Assembly (NCBI GenBank): GCA_900754525.1 | Contig: CAAEDE010000001.1 | Location: 1 to 32,185 of the forward strand | Direction of reading: 5' to 3' | DNA from: an uncultured Collinsella sp. | Lineage (GTDB): Bacteria > Actinomycetota > Coriobacteriia > Coriobacteriales > Coriobacteriaceae | Length of the DNA: 32,185 nucleotides | In this document: positions 16,520-23,805 of the stretch, piece by piece | How positions within the stretch are numbered: position 1 is the first letter of the stretch | How the letters are laid out: each line of letters starts with the position of its first letter | Position numbers and translations under genes: made by a program | Notes under the pieces: generated by a model | What the model saw: only the letters and a program-made list of their open reading frames with translations | The model's database searches: none | What the model was told of the DNA's origin: nothing

Positions 16520-16582
16520 GGTGGGTTCCTTTCTCTGTATTTGCGGCTTGGGTGCAGGCCGCGCTGGTACCGTGGTTGGTTG

Positions 16583-16948
16583 CTATTCGCAGATGTGGCT
16601 CATGCCTTGGTTGAGCATGGTGTAGACGTGGTCGTCGGCGAGCGAGTAGAGGATATTGCGCCCGTCGCGCCGGAATTTAACCAGGTGCGACTGCTTGAGT
16701 GTGCGCAGCTGGTGCGATACTGCCGACTGCGAGGTTTCGGTCGCTTCGGCGATGTCTGCCACGCAGAGCTCGCGGCCCATGAGGGCATAGAGGATCTTGA
16801 TGCGCGTGGTGTCGCTGAAGACCTTGAACAGGTCGGCGAGGTCGTAGAGAAGCTCCTCGTCGGGGAGGTCCTCGGGCGAGCAGGTGGTGGGGATCGCGGG
16901 TTCGGTGGCCTCGATGTCGGGTTTCGTTTCACCAACGCGGATGCTCAT
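16583..16948 (-). CDS. ArsR/SmtB-family metal-responsive repressor
   Basis: 121 aa winged-helix repressor released from DNA by metal. HTH region: ELCVADIAEATETSQSAVSHQLRTLKQ. The C-terminal helix reads DDHVYTMLNQGMSHICE, giving the Asp-x-His ... His-x-x-Glu pattern of the alpha-5 zinc site of SmtB/CzrA. ELCVADIA also carries the Cys of the CadC-type alpha-3 region, but the second Cys of CVC is replaced by Ala. The effector is therefore most likely Zn, possibly also Cd/Co. First gene of the efflux cassette; two operators overlap its promoter. Confidence 0.9.
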   Translation of the reverse strand: MSIRVGETKPDIEATEPAIPTTCSPEDLPDEELLYDLADLFKVFSDTTRIKILYALMGRELCVADIAEATETSQSAVSHQLRTLKQSHLVKFRRDGRNILYSLADDHVYTMLNQGMSHICE

Positions 16949-16962
16949 TGCAATATCCTTTC

Positions 16963-16982
16963 ATATGAACATGCGCTCATAT
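16963..16982 (-). promoter_or_regulatory. ArsR-type operator 1
   Basis: ATATGAACATGCGCTCATAT has perfect 6-bp inverted ends (ATATGA/TCATAT) with an 8-base middle, the form bound by SmtB/CzrA-type repressors. It lies just downstream of the predicted transcription start of arsR. Confidence 0.75.
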
Positions 16983-16994
16983 AACTTGCTTCCG

Positions 16995-17022
16995 ATTATA
17001 TGGGCGCATGTTCACATGTCAA
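16995..17022 (-). promoter_or_regulatory. Promoter of the arsR-HMA-ATPase cassette
   Basis: On the minus strand TTGACA (17022-17017), a 16-base spacer and TATAAT (17000-16995): both boxes are perfect consensus. The spacer is almost entirely operator 2, so repressor binding would block RNA polymerase directly. Confidence 0.85.
16998..17017 (+). promoter_or_regulatory. ArsR-type operator 2 (inverted relative to operator 1)
   Basis: The minus-strand reading ATGTGAACATGCGCCCATAT matches operator 1 in 18 of 20 positions but in the opposite orientation. It occupies the -10/-35 spacer of the cassette promoter. Confidence 0.7.
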
Positions 17023-17204
17023 TAACGTTCAGGTAATTCGTCGTACAAAATGATGGGGGATAGTGGACGAGATCCCGGCCTAAGCGGTTTTGATAAGCGA
17101 TGCTGGGGTGGGTGCCCCTGCGCCGTGCAAAAATTGGAGTATTCTGCAACAATAGGGGGTCTGTTAACTTATTACAGGCCAAATAATGCAGTTCAAGAGT
17201 TATC
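17023..17204. other. Gene-free spacer of lower GC
   Basis: No gene, terminator or repeat that I can support. The composition becomes visibly AT-richer from about 17,120, marking the edge of the accessory segment that carries the nuclease-like gene. Confidence 0.4.
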
Positions 17205-17370
17205 TTAGAGCGTTAAACCGATGAGTTCTTCCTCAAATGTTGCCAAACGTTGCCGTTCTATAGCGATTTTGCTTCTTACTTGAATCAACTTGTGGGTGCT
17301 GGAGGGCCGGCCCTGCTGAATACTCGCAATTTTGCACATCGCTAGGGTACCCACCTTGTTAGCCAGTCTA
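17205..17370 (-). pseudogene. Possible C-terminal gene remnant
   Basis: A minus-strand frame different from that of the neighbouring 17368 gene reads ...KVGTLAMCKIASIQQGRPS and ends ERQRLATFEEELIGLTL. It looks protein-like (helical, charged C-terminus) but has no start of its own outside the neighbour. It could be the original tail of the neighbour after a frameshift or a remnant of another accessory gene; a chance open frame is possible. I do not recognise the family. Confidence 0.25.
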
Positions 17371-18558
17371 GCTTCCGGCCCCGAAGATCCTGCCCTCGGG
17401 CGCGAGGCTGCTTGTTTGGGCAAATGATGGGCTGTCGGATTCGACAGTCTGCATGTCATCGATTGTCGGAACTTCATTAATTGTCGGGTCATCCAGCGTG
17501 ATGCCTTCGAGTGTTGCTTTTTCGAGGTCGATTCGTTGATGCTCTTCGGAATCCTGGCGAAGCTGCTTCTGAATTCGCTTTTTCTCTTCTATAAACCTTC
17601 TGAGCACAAACTGTCTCAGGTCCTCTTGCATGATTTGAAAGTCTTTTGGCAGACGCGAGGGGCGTATGCCCTCTTTTCGTTGGATCGCCTCCATGACCCT
17701 AACGAAAGCGCTGGCATGCATAAAGGAATAACGGCTGACGGTGATGATTCCGTACCCCATGGACGCAAGTGCATTCTTGCGCTCCTCATCGATGGCGCGG
17801 TCTTCTTCCGCGTCATGATAAAAACCGTTGTATTCAATGTCTGTGCGAGATTTCTTTAGATACGCATCCATAAAGAACTTTTTGCGTCTCGTGAGATTCT
17901 TTGCGGCAGCGGTGACCTGCACCTCGTAATCGGTCTCAATTCCCCTAATACCAAGCCCTCCTTCGCTTTTGGGCAGCGTTAGCATCATGACAAAGGCCGT
18001 TTCCATAGGAGACCGGCATCCGTCGCGCACACATTGGATCGCCTTTCGGGCAAGAGCCAGACCGTCGCATCTGGTAATGGAATTAAAGAACTGCTTTAAC
18101 CTCTCGGTCGAGGTGAGCGCGAAACGCTCGGTATAGGAGGTGGAAGAGTCGGTTCCAAGGGAATAAGCGCCGCACAGTTCAAAGTAGTACTCCACTAGTT
18201 CGCGAAAAGAAAGATAGGTGGCAGCCTGAAGCGCGCAAAGCTCAACGCCAACAACGAAGATGCCATCTTTGAGCTCTATAAAGCGTGAGTTCGAGAATCG
18301 TTTTGAAGAAACGTGGCATTGACAGTTCATTGCATAGCGCGCATTCCTGCGATCAAACACCATCACCTCGAGGGAATCATTTGCGTCGAGGGAAACATCA
18401 TTTTTGGTGAGCCATTCTGCGGCTGCGTCAAGGAGCGTTCCGGTGGGACATGATCCGTAAATCGCGGCAGGGTTACAGGACTCGATGCCTTTCGCAGACA
18501 CCGAATGCGCGGCCTGGTAGACCGCTTTTGCAGTGGTATGTGACAATACGATACTCAT
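17368..18558 (-). CDS. Putative PD-(D/E)XK (DUF559-like) protein of accessory DNA
   Basis: 396 aa, no signal or membrane segments. The N-terminus VLSHTTAKAVYQAA resembles the leading segment of actinobacterial AbiEi-like/DUF559 proteins. The middle, from about residue 192, has SPMETAF, then FFMDAYLKKSRTDIEYNGFYHD and a later DRAIDEERKNALASMGYGIITV. This matches the order Glu ... Asp ... (D/E)-x-E-Y-x-G-x-x-H ... D-x-x-R-x-x-x-L-x-x-x-G-Y seen in Vsr/DUF559 nuclease folds. The C-terminal 100 residues are a charged helix and a low-complexity tail. No Shine-Dalgarno sequence precedes the ATG. Lower GC than its neighbours suggests acquisition. Function is unknown; nuclease activity is an inference from motif spacing. 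Confidence 0.6.
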   Translation of the reverse strand: MSIVLSHTTAKAVYQAAHSVSAKGIESCNPAAIYGSCPTGTLLDAAAEWLTKNDVSLDANDSLEVMVFDRRNARYAMNCQCHVSSKRFSNSRFIELKDGIFVVGVELCALQAATYLSFRELVEYYFELCGAYSLGTDSSTSYTERFALTSTERLKQFFNSITRCDGLALARKAIQCVRDGCRSPMETAFVMMLTLPKSEGGLGIRGIETDYEVQVTAAAKNLTRRKKFFMDAYLKKSRTDIEYNGFYHDAEEDRAIDEERKNALASMGYGIITVSRYSFMHASAFVRVMEAIQRKEGIRPSRLPKDFQIMQEDLRQFVLRRFIEEKKRIQKQLRQDSEEHQRIDLEKATLEGITLDDPTINEVPTIDDMQTVESDSPSFAQTSSLAPEGRIFGAGS

Positions 18559-18909
18559 GGTATATATCGTGTCAGCTAATGCCGTGTTGATGGCGCTGAG
18601 TGGAAAAGCCGTTTTAGAGGTCTAACCAAATGCTGTCCAAAAGCTTGACGCAATTATGGGTTGGTATGCCATAAATAAACGTTTTCGCAGCTCGGCTATA
18701 GCATAGAAATACTCAATTGCTGCACATTTGATATCGATGCATCACCATCCGACAACGAATTACGTGTCGGGAATTGGCCGAAATCGTTCAAAATGAGGGT
18801 TCAGAATTTGTGATGGCAGATCTATCTGTGGAACGTAGGGCGGCCCCGCTGCGGGGTTTCCCGCTGCGAGGCCGCTCGTGATCTACGTCGGGGTTTGCCG
18901 CAGGCGTTT
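18559..18909. other. Gene-free region with one GC hairpin
   Basis: AT-rich and without a supportable gene up to about 18,830. A strong hairpin spans 18840-18875 (GCGGCCCCGC with GCGAGGCCGC, plus an inner GCGGG/CCCGC stem), 35 bases past the exonuclease stop. It lacks a T-run on the minus strand but is the likely transcript end for that gene. Confidence 0.5.
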
Positions 18910-19878
18910 CTACTTGGCAAACAGGTTCTTGAGGTTGAACTCGGCTTGGACGGTGCGGAGCATGAGGTCGGTGTCGTCCAGGCCCAGATGCTGCTCGTTG
19001 GCGTCGGCGGCGAGGGTGCCGCGGCGGCGGGCCCAGTTCTCGAGCGCGGCGGGCGCGGATTCGCGGGGGAGCGAGCGCACGTCGGCGTCCAGGCTGCGGC
19101 AGATCTGGCGTGAGTCGATGACGATGATCTTGCCTGCGCGGCGTGCCTCGGCGTAACCGTCCAAGTGGATCTTGAACCAGCTGTCCTCAAAGGCGGCGTT
19201 GTGCGCCATGTACGGGTACTTCTTCATAAGTTTGAGCAGCTGCTTCTGCAGTTCCTTGTTCTCGCGGAATGGTTTTTTGCCGTCGATGTCGTCCCAGGTA
19301 ATGTGATGGATGTTCGATAGCGGCACATCCTCGCCGCGGTAGATGTCGGGCAGGCCGCAGTAGTGTGCCTCGGCATCATGCGGGACGGCGTCGCTGGTGA
19401 GCTCCATGATCTCCCAACCAACGTTGATGATATAACCGCGCTCAGGCGCACGGCCGGTGGTCTCGATGTCGATACCGAGCACGGTGCCCTGGATGGGCTT
19501 GCGGGCGTAGGCCACGCCGAGCGCGTCGCGGTCGCCGCGGATTTCGCGCATGACCGACGCGGCGGTGCGCTTTTGCATCTTGCCGATGGCGGCGCAGGTG
19601 TCGGCATCGGACAAGCCGCGCGAAAGCGTCGCGGGTGTCACGTTGCGCAGTCGTGCCTCGCCAATCTGGTCGCACAGGTCGCGGTTGCGGTCAGCCAGGT
19701 CGCGCACGGTGGCAAAGTCGAAGCTGGGGTCGCCCTCGGCGGTAAAGTACTCGGTTTCAAGCACCTTAAGGGCCTCCTCGCCCTTCTGGCGCTCGGACTC
19801 CATGGCGCCGTGATCGCCATAGATAAACATGGGAATAAACGGCTGGCGCTCGTATTCGAGTGCTTGTGAAACGTTCAT
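18910..19878 (-). CDS. DnaQ-like 3'-5' exonuclease domain protein
   Basis: 322 aa. The C-terminal part, from about residue 128, is an RNase-H-fold DEDD exonuclease: LGIDIETTG (Exo I, Asp and Glu), AHNAAFEDSW (Exo II Asp) and NEQHLGLDDTDLM (Exo III, His then Asp, the DEDDh form). The first 125 residues are helical and charged, and I do not recognise them; they include QKGEEALKVLETEY and a region rich in Arg/Asp. The likely role is nucleic-acid trimming or repair. Start ATG at 19878 with AAGGAG. Single gene, divergent from the exporter at 20051. Confidence 0.85.
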   Translation of the reverse strand: MNVSQALEYERQPFIPMFIYGDHGAMESERQKGEEALKVLETEYFTAEGDPSFDFATVRDLADRNRDLCDQIGEARLRNVTPATLSRGLSDADTCAAIGKMQKRTAASVMREIRGDRDALGVAYARKPIQGTVLGIDIETTGRAPERGYIINVGWEIMELTSDAVPHDAEAHYCGLPDIYRGEDVPLSNIHHITWDDIDGKKPFRENKELQKQLLKLMKKYPYMAHNAAFEDSWFKIHLDGYAEARRAGKIIVIDSRQICRSLDADVRSLPRESAPAALENWARRRGTLAADANEQHLGLDDTDLMLRTVQAEFNLKNLFAK

Positions 19879-19939
19879 ATAACTGCTCCTTGGACGGGCC
19901 GCGTCGCGCGGCTCGGTGGCATTGAGTTATGGCGAGATG

Positions 19940-19961
19940 ATAGTTTACCATGGGCAACTAT
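19940..19961 (+). promoter_or_regulatory. DtxR/MntR-like palindrome upstream of the exporter
   Basis: TAGTTTACCATGGGCAACTA (19941-19960) is a palindrome with two mismatched pairs. It contains CATGGGCAACT, an exact 11-base match to 13623-13633 in the DtxR-like gene's promoter. It ends directly at the -35 box of the exporter promoter, the place expected for an activator. Confidence 0.55.
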
Positions 19962-19988
19962 TGGCACCACGCCTAGGACAACTACAAT
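19961..19988 (+). promoter_or_regulatory. Probable promoter of the exporter gene
   Basis: TTGGCA (19961-19966), a 16-base spacer and TACAAT (19983-19988); each box is one base off consensus. A second TACAAT at 20013 lies in a partial repeat of the CTAGGAC..TACAAT block. Confidence 0.6.
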
Positions 19989-20050
19989 ACCCTAGTTGAC
20001 CGCTAGGACTTTTACAATGCTGCCGAAAGACACGAAAGGTTCCATCCGTC

Positions 20051-21151
20051 ATGGATTTGCTGATTGATATTCTGCTCGACGCCGGCAAGGACACGCTCTC
20101 GCTGGTGCCGTTTTTGTTGGTGACGTATCTGGCCCTCGAGACCTTGGAACACGTCGCGGGCGACCGCGTTAACGGGGCCATCAAGCGCGCCGGCGCCGCA
20201 GGTCCCGTGGTTGGCTCGTTGCTGGGTATGGTGCCGCAGTGCGGCTTTTCGGCCATGGCGGCAACGCTGTACGCCGGTCGCGTCGTGACCTTGGGCACGT
20301 TGGTGGCGGTGTTCCTTTCGACCTCCGACGAGATGCTGCCGCTGCTACTTGCCGAGCAGGTTCCCGTGCAGACTATGGCGATGCTTTTGGCTTCGAAAGC
20401 GCTGATCGCACTGGTCACGGGCTTTATCGTAGATGCCGCCATTCGCGGTCTGCGTCGCAACGCCCGCGCGCATGCGGCGATTCGCCGTACCGTGCTGGGG
20501 ACCGCTGCTAATCCGGCTCATGTGAACTGCGCGCACGACGACCACACTGGCGGTGACATCATCGACGAGGTGGCCGAGGCGGGCGTGAGCGCCGACCACA
20601 TCCACGAGTTGTGCGAGCGCGACCATTGCGGTTGCGATGATGATGAAGATGAACACGAGCGCGACCACGGACACAGCCATGACCACGGTCACGCAGGCGA
20701 GCATGAGCACCACCACGGCCATGGGCACGACCACGGTCACTCCCACGAGGGCGCGCCCCTCCTGTCGATTATTCGCAGCGCCATCTCGCACACCGTGCAG
20801 GTATCGGTATTCATTTTTCTGGTGACGCTGATTCTGGTCGCCGTGCTCGAGACCTTCGGCGAGTCCGCGATCGAGCAGTTCCTGCGTGGCAACGAGACGC
20901 TCGCCGTCCTGGGTTCGGCGCTTGTCGGCCTGATCCCCAACTGCTCGGCGAGCGTGGTCATTACGCAGCTGTACCTGGAGGGCGCGCTACAGCTGGCACC
21001 GATGCTCGCCGGCACGCTTATCTCCGCCGGCGTGGGCTACCTGGTGCTGTTCCGCACCAACCGCAGTGCCCGCGAGAACGTCATGTTCCTGGTCATGATG
21101 TACGTCATCGGCGCCGGTTGGGGACTCGTTCTCTCCGCCTTTGGTCTCTAA
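20051..21151 (+). CDS. ArsP_2-family membrane exporter (putative manganese transporter)
   Basis: 366 aa with about ten membrane segments in two halves. The halves repeat a signature: GMVPQCGFSAMAATLYAGR in the first and GLIPNCSASVVITQLYLEG in the second, each followed by a segment that could form a matching gate. Between them (about 168-237) is an acidic, His-rich cytosolic or exterior loop with HGHSHDHGHAGEHEHHHGHG and several Cys (CERDHCGCDDDEDE), surely metal-binding. The family (10TM ArsP_2) is annotated as a heavy-metal or manganese exporter, but the substrate is not proven. GAAAGG lies upstream of the ATG. A DtxR/MntR-like palindrome sits just before its -35, consistent with metal control. 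Confidence 0.85.
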   Translation: MDLLIDILLDAGKDTLSLVPFLLVTYLALETLEHVAGDRVNGAIKRAGAAGPVVGSLLGMVPQCGFSAMAATLYAGRVVTLGTLVAVFLSTSDEMLPLLLAEQVPVQTMAMLLASKALIALVTGFIVDAAIRGLRRNARAHAAIRRTVLGTAANPAHVNCAHDDHTGGDIIDEVAEAGVSADHIHELCERDHCGCDDDEDEHERDHGHSHDHGHAGEHEHHHGHGHDHGHSHEGAPLLSIIRSAISHTVQVSVFIFLVTLILVAVLETFGESAIEQFLRGNETLAVLGSALVGLIPNCSASVVITQLYLEGALQLAPMLAGTLISAGVGYLVLFRTNRSARENVMFLVMMYVIGAGWGLVLSAFGL

Positions 21152-21170
21152 GCCCAAAAATCTACCTTGT

Positions 21171-21653
21171 TTAGCGTAACAGCTCGGTGAGGTTGCGTTT
21201 AAAGCGGGCGCGGTCTTCGCTGGTAAATGCCGCCGGTCCGCGAGTGCGTCCGCCGGCGCGGCGTACCTTCTTTTCCTCGTGGCGAATAAACAACTGCATG
21301 TCGATGGTCGCTTTGTCGTACACACGCCCGCGCACACCGATGGCGGCGGCATCGCGCCCGAGCACCATGCTCGCCAAGCCAATGTCCTGCGTCACGACCA
21401 CGTCGCCCGCCTGCAGGCGTTCGACAATGGCAAAGTCGGCGCTGTCGGCGCCCACGCTCACGTCGAGCGTCGTGACCCAAAAGCCGCGTCGCGCGTGCTC
21501 GGCATCGCGCGGGTCGTCGCGGCGAATGTGCCGTTCCAGGTTTTGCGTGCTGTTGCCGGCGATAACAACGGCGACGCCCGCCCGTCGCGCGCAGTCAATC
21601 GACTCGCGCGTGACCGGGCAGGCGTCGGCATCAATAAAGAGCGTTCGCGGCAT
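21171..21653 (-). CDS. YaiI/YqxD (DUF188) family protein
   Basis: 160 aa with the DUF188 signature: LFIDADACPVTRESI at the start, VIAGNSTQN, then DSADFAIVERLQAGDVVVTQDIGLASMVL. The conserved Asp residues suggest a PIN/NYN-like nuclease fold, but the function is not established. The ATG at 21653 directly abuts the stop of the DUF308 gene (TAGATG), so translation is probably coupled. Length is usual for the family. Converges on the exporter gene with 19 bases between. Confidence 0.9.
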   Translation of the reverse strand: MPRTLFIDADACPVTRESIDCARRAGVAVVIAGNSTQNLERHIRRDDPRDAEHARRGFWVTTLDVSVGADSADFAIVERLQAGDVVVTQDIGLASMVLGRDAAAIGVRGRVYDKATIDMQLFIRHEEKKVRRAGGRTRGPAAFTSEDRARFKRNLTELLR

Positions 21654-22256
21654 CTAATGCACCAGTTTGCCAAATTGAACAGCGCGAACAATCAGCGTTA
21701 CGCCAAACACCAGCAGTGCGGCGCCGCTAAAGATGACGAGCATCTTGGCCGACCACAGCGGATAGATAAACACGAACATGCCGGCGATGATGGAGAGTGC
21801 GCCGCTCAGGATGGCGAGGGCGCGGTTGGACGAAAGCTCGGACTCCAGAATGGACATGACACCTTCGACGATCCAGCCAAAGCCGGCCACGATAACCACC
21901 ATCGTGGTGAGCGTCGCGGTCGAGAAGGCCTGGTTGCGCAGGATTATGACGCCGCCCAAGATAATGAGTAGGTTGGAGATGATGCTCGTCACGCGCCAGC
22001 CGGTGGGCAGCAGCGGCTCGAAAACAGCGGTAAACAGCCTGATCGCGGCCGTGATCACAAAGTAGAAGCCCAAGACGGTCGTTAGGAAGACGAGGGACTT
22101 GGCGGGCGCAAACAGCAGTGCGATGCCGGCGACGAGCGCCAAGACGCCCGTGATGGCGTAAATCCAGCGCACGGCCTTGACGGCCTTGCCTGCCATGCTT
22201 TTCTCGTCAAATCCAAACTGGCTCGATTTTTGGTCATCGTTCTTAAAGATGCCCAT
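21654..22256 (-). CDS. DUF308 (HdeD-like) membrane protein
   Basis: 200 aa with six hydrophobic segments in three hairpin pairs, starting about residue 30 (IYAITGVLALVAGIALLFAP), after a polar 25-residue N-terminus. Repeats of the G-x-x-x-(I/L)-x-x-G-(I/V) pattern at each hairpin are typical of DUF308/HdeD proteins, some of which help in acid stress. Here no such link can be shown. First gene of a two-gene unit with the DUF188 gene. AAAGGAGA precedes the ATG. Confidence 0.85.
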   Translation of the reverse strand: MGIFKNDDQKSSQFGFDEKSMAGKAVKAVRWIYAITGVLALVAGIALLFAPAKSLVFLTTVLGFYFVITAAIRLFTAVFEPLLPTGWRVTSIISNLLIILGGVIILRNQAFSTATLTTMVVIVAGFGWIVEGVMSILESELSSNRALAILSGALSIIAGMFVFIYPLWSAKMLVIFSGAALLVFGVTLIVRAVQFGKLVH

Positions 22257-22444
22257 AATGTCTCCTTTCCGTGCGGCGTAAGCCTTGATTGTTACAACCA
22301 GTATCGCCTAAAGGCGCTGGCGTATGGGTCGGGGAGGGCGAAACGTAACCCAAAGGTCCCGAATTGTTTCCGTTGTTCCCCACGTCGCGATTTTCTATTC
22401 AACAGGTGTAGAACATTGCGGCCCTGTTCGTTATTGCCTACGTT

Positions 22445-22463
22445 TTAGGTTAGATTCTCCTAA
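22445..22463 (+). promoter_or_regulatory. DtxR/IdeR-box-like sequence before the nitroreductase gene
   Basis: TTAGGTTAGATTCTCCTAA agrees with the classical DtxR/IdeR box (TTAGGTTAGCCTAACCTAA) in 15 of 19 positions, the left half being perfect. It lies 28 bases before the ATG. Confidence 0.4.
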
Positions 22464-22491
22464 GGACAATTGGCTTGTATTGGGGGTCCCT

Positions 22492-23163
22492 ATGAACGAA
22501 GCAGTTCCCGAGGCACCGTCGAGTGTCGAATCGATGGCAAAACAGGGTTGCGAAAAGCTCGGCTTGGACGCGTTTGATGCGCTGGTTCGTCGCGCCCGCA
22601 CGTGCCGTCGCTTTGACGAGTCCATGCGCGTGCCGCGTGAGTTTTTGCTCGAGCTGGCAGAGCTGGCTCACCTAGCTCCCTGTGGTGCCAATGCTCAACG
22701 TCTTCGTTTTCATGTGGTGAGCGGTGCCGAGGACTGCGCGCGCGTGTTTGACGAGCTTGCATGGGCCGGCGCGCTTAAGGATTGGCCGGGTCCTGCCGAG
22801 GGCGAGCGCCCGACCGGCTACATCGCGATTCTGGCCGAGCGCGCCGTTCCGGGCAAGCCTGCCGCTCCCATTACCGAGGTCGACACGGGCATTGCCGCGC
22901 AGACGATGATGCTCGCCGCCCGCAGCGCCACGCCCGAGGTGGCAGCCTGCATGTTCAAGGCCTTTACGCCCCGCGCGATCGATGCCATGGGGCTCGATAA
23001 CGACAAGTATGAGCTCAAGCTGATCATGGCGTTTGGCGTTCCGGCCGAGACACAGGTGATTGATGCGATCGATTCCAACCCCGACGGCTCCATCAATTAT
23101 TGGCGCGACGAGGCGCAGGTGCACCACGTACCCAAGCGTTCGCTCGCCGACGTGCTGGTGTAG
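22492..23163 (+). CDS. Nitroreductase-family flavoprotein
   Basis: 223 aa. The N-terminal RRARTCRRFDESMRVPREFL is the FMN-phosphate-binding Arg motif, followed by AHLAPCGANAQRLRF, the family's second signature (usually APSxxNxQPW). DTGIAAQTMMLAA matches the dimer helix. The substrate is unknown. The upstream GGGGGT may serve as the ribosome binding site; a longer in-frame start at 22324 would cover the IdeR-box-like site and is less likely. Single gene. Confidence 0.88.
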   Translation: MNEAVPEAPSSVESMAKQGCEKLGLDAFDALVRRARTCRRFDESMRVPREFLLELAELAHLAPCGANAQRLRFHVVSGAEDCARVFDELAWAGALKDWPGPAEGERPTGYIAILAERAVPGKPAAPITEVDTGIAAQTMMLAARSATPEVAACMFKAFTPRAIDAMGLDNDKYELKLIMAFGVPAETQVIDAIDSNPDGSINYWRDEAQVHHVPKRSLADVLV

Positions 23164-23195
23164 TTGAGCGTCATCGCGGCGTGATCAGACGGTAA

Positions 23196-23230
23196 ACCAC
23201 CACAAAGGTGCCTGTCCCCTTTGTGGTGGT
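23196..23230. repeat. REP-like palindrome with CCTGTCCC loop, second arm type
   Basis: ACCACCACAAAGG (23196-23208) pairs perfectly with CCTTTGTGGTGGT (23218-23230) around TGCCTGTCC. It ends four bases before the ribosome binding site of the next gene, so it may affect that gene's expression. Shares CCTGTCCC with 10780-10814. Confidence 0.7.
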
Positions 23231-23245
23231 ACGAGGGGAGGGTGT

Positions 23246-23788
23246 GTGGCAGATCTGTATTTGGTGCGGCATGGGCAGACTGAGCTCAATGTGCAGAGCA
23301 TTTTGCAGGGCTGGCACGATTCGCCGCTTACGGCGCGCGGGCGCGAGCAGGCGCTGACGGCGCGTACGGCGTTTGCGGCGCGTGGCGTGGCCTTTGATCA
23401 TGTGTATTCCTCGCCGTTGGGCCGGGCGCGGCATACGGCCGAGCTTATCGTTGGCGAGGGCCGTTCCATAGAGCTGGTCGATGACCTGCGTGAGTGGCAT
23501 TTTGGCTCGCTGGAGGGCACATCAAATCGCGAGATGCCGCCGCAGCCCTGGGGCGATTATCCGGTGGCCTTTGGTGGCGAGTCGGAAAGTGAGCTTCGCG
23601 CACGTATGGTCGCGGCGCTGTCTCGCATCATGGCCAGGCCGCAGCACGACTGCGTGCTGGCGGTTTCCCACGGCTCAGCCTGCCAGGAGTTTCTTGAGCA
23701 TGTGACTGGCAGGGGAGAGCTACCCGACAACGGTGCCGTGCTTCATTTTGGCTATTGCGACGGGGCGTTTTCGCTCCTTGATTGGTAA
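23246..23788 (+). CDS. Histidine phosphatase (phosphoglycerate mutase-like), copy 1
   Basis: 180 aa, histidine phosphatase superfamily. LYLVRHGQTELN carries the catalytic His and Arg; YSSPLGRARHTAE is the second Arg motif; WHFGSLEGTS carries the acid Glu; AVSHGSA carries the second His. Substrate not known. GTG start at 23246 with GAGGGGAGGG before it. It shares over-all layout with the next gene, 17 bases downstream, as a tandem duplication. Confidence 0.9.
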   Translation: MADLYLVRHGQTELNVQSILQGWHDSPLTARGREQALTARTAFAARGVAFDHVYSSPLGRARHTAELIVGEGRSIELVDDLREWHFGSLEGTSNREMPPQPWGDYPVAFGGESESELRARMVAALSRIMARPQHDCVLAVSHGSACQEFLEHVTGRGELPDNGAVLHFGYCDGAFSLLDW

Positions 23789-23805
23789 CGAACGAAAGGA
23801 CCCCT

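Noticed and set aside
18561..18566. TATATA as a -10 box for the nuclease-like gene
   Set aside because: It lies two bases before the ATG, which would put the start point inside the gene.
18660..18700. TTGACG...CCATAA as a plus-strand promoter
   Set aside because: Nothing coding lies downstream on that strand, and the match is weak.
20640..20750. CAC/GAC-rich repeat tract as a possible DNA repeat array
   Set aside because: It is the coding sequence of the His-rich loop in the exporter, with irregular codon choice and no unit length.
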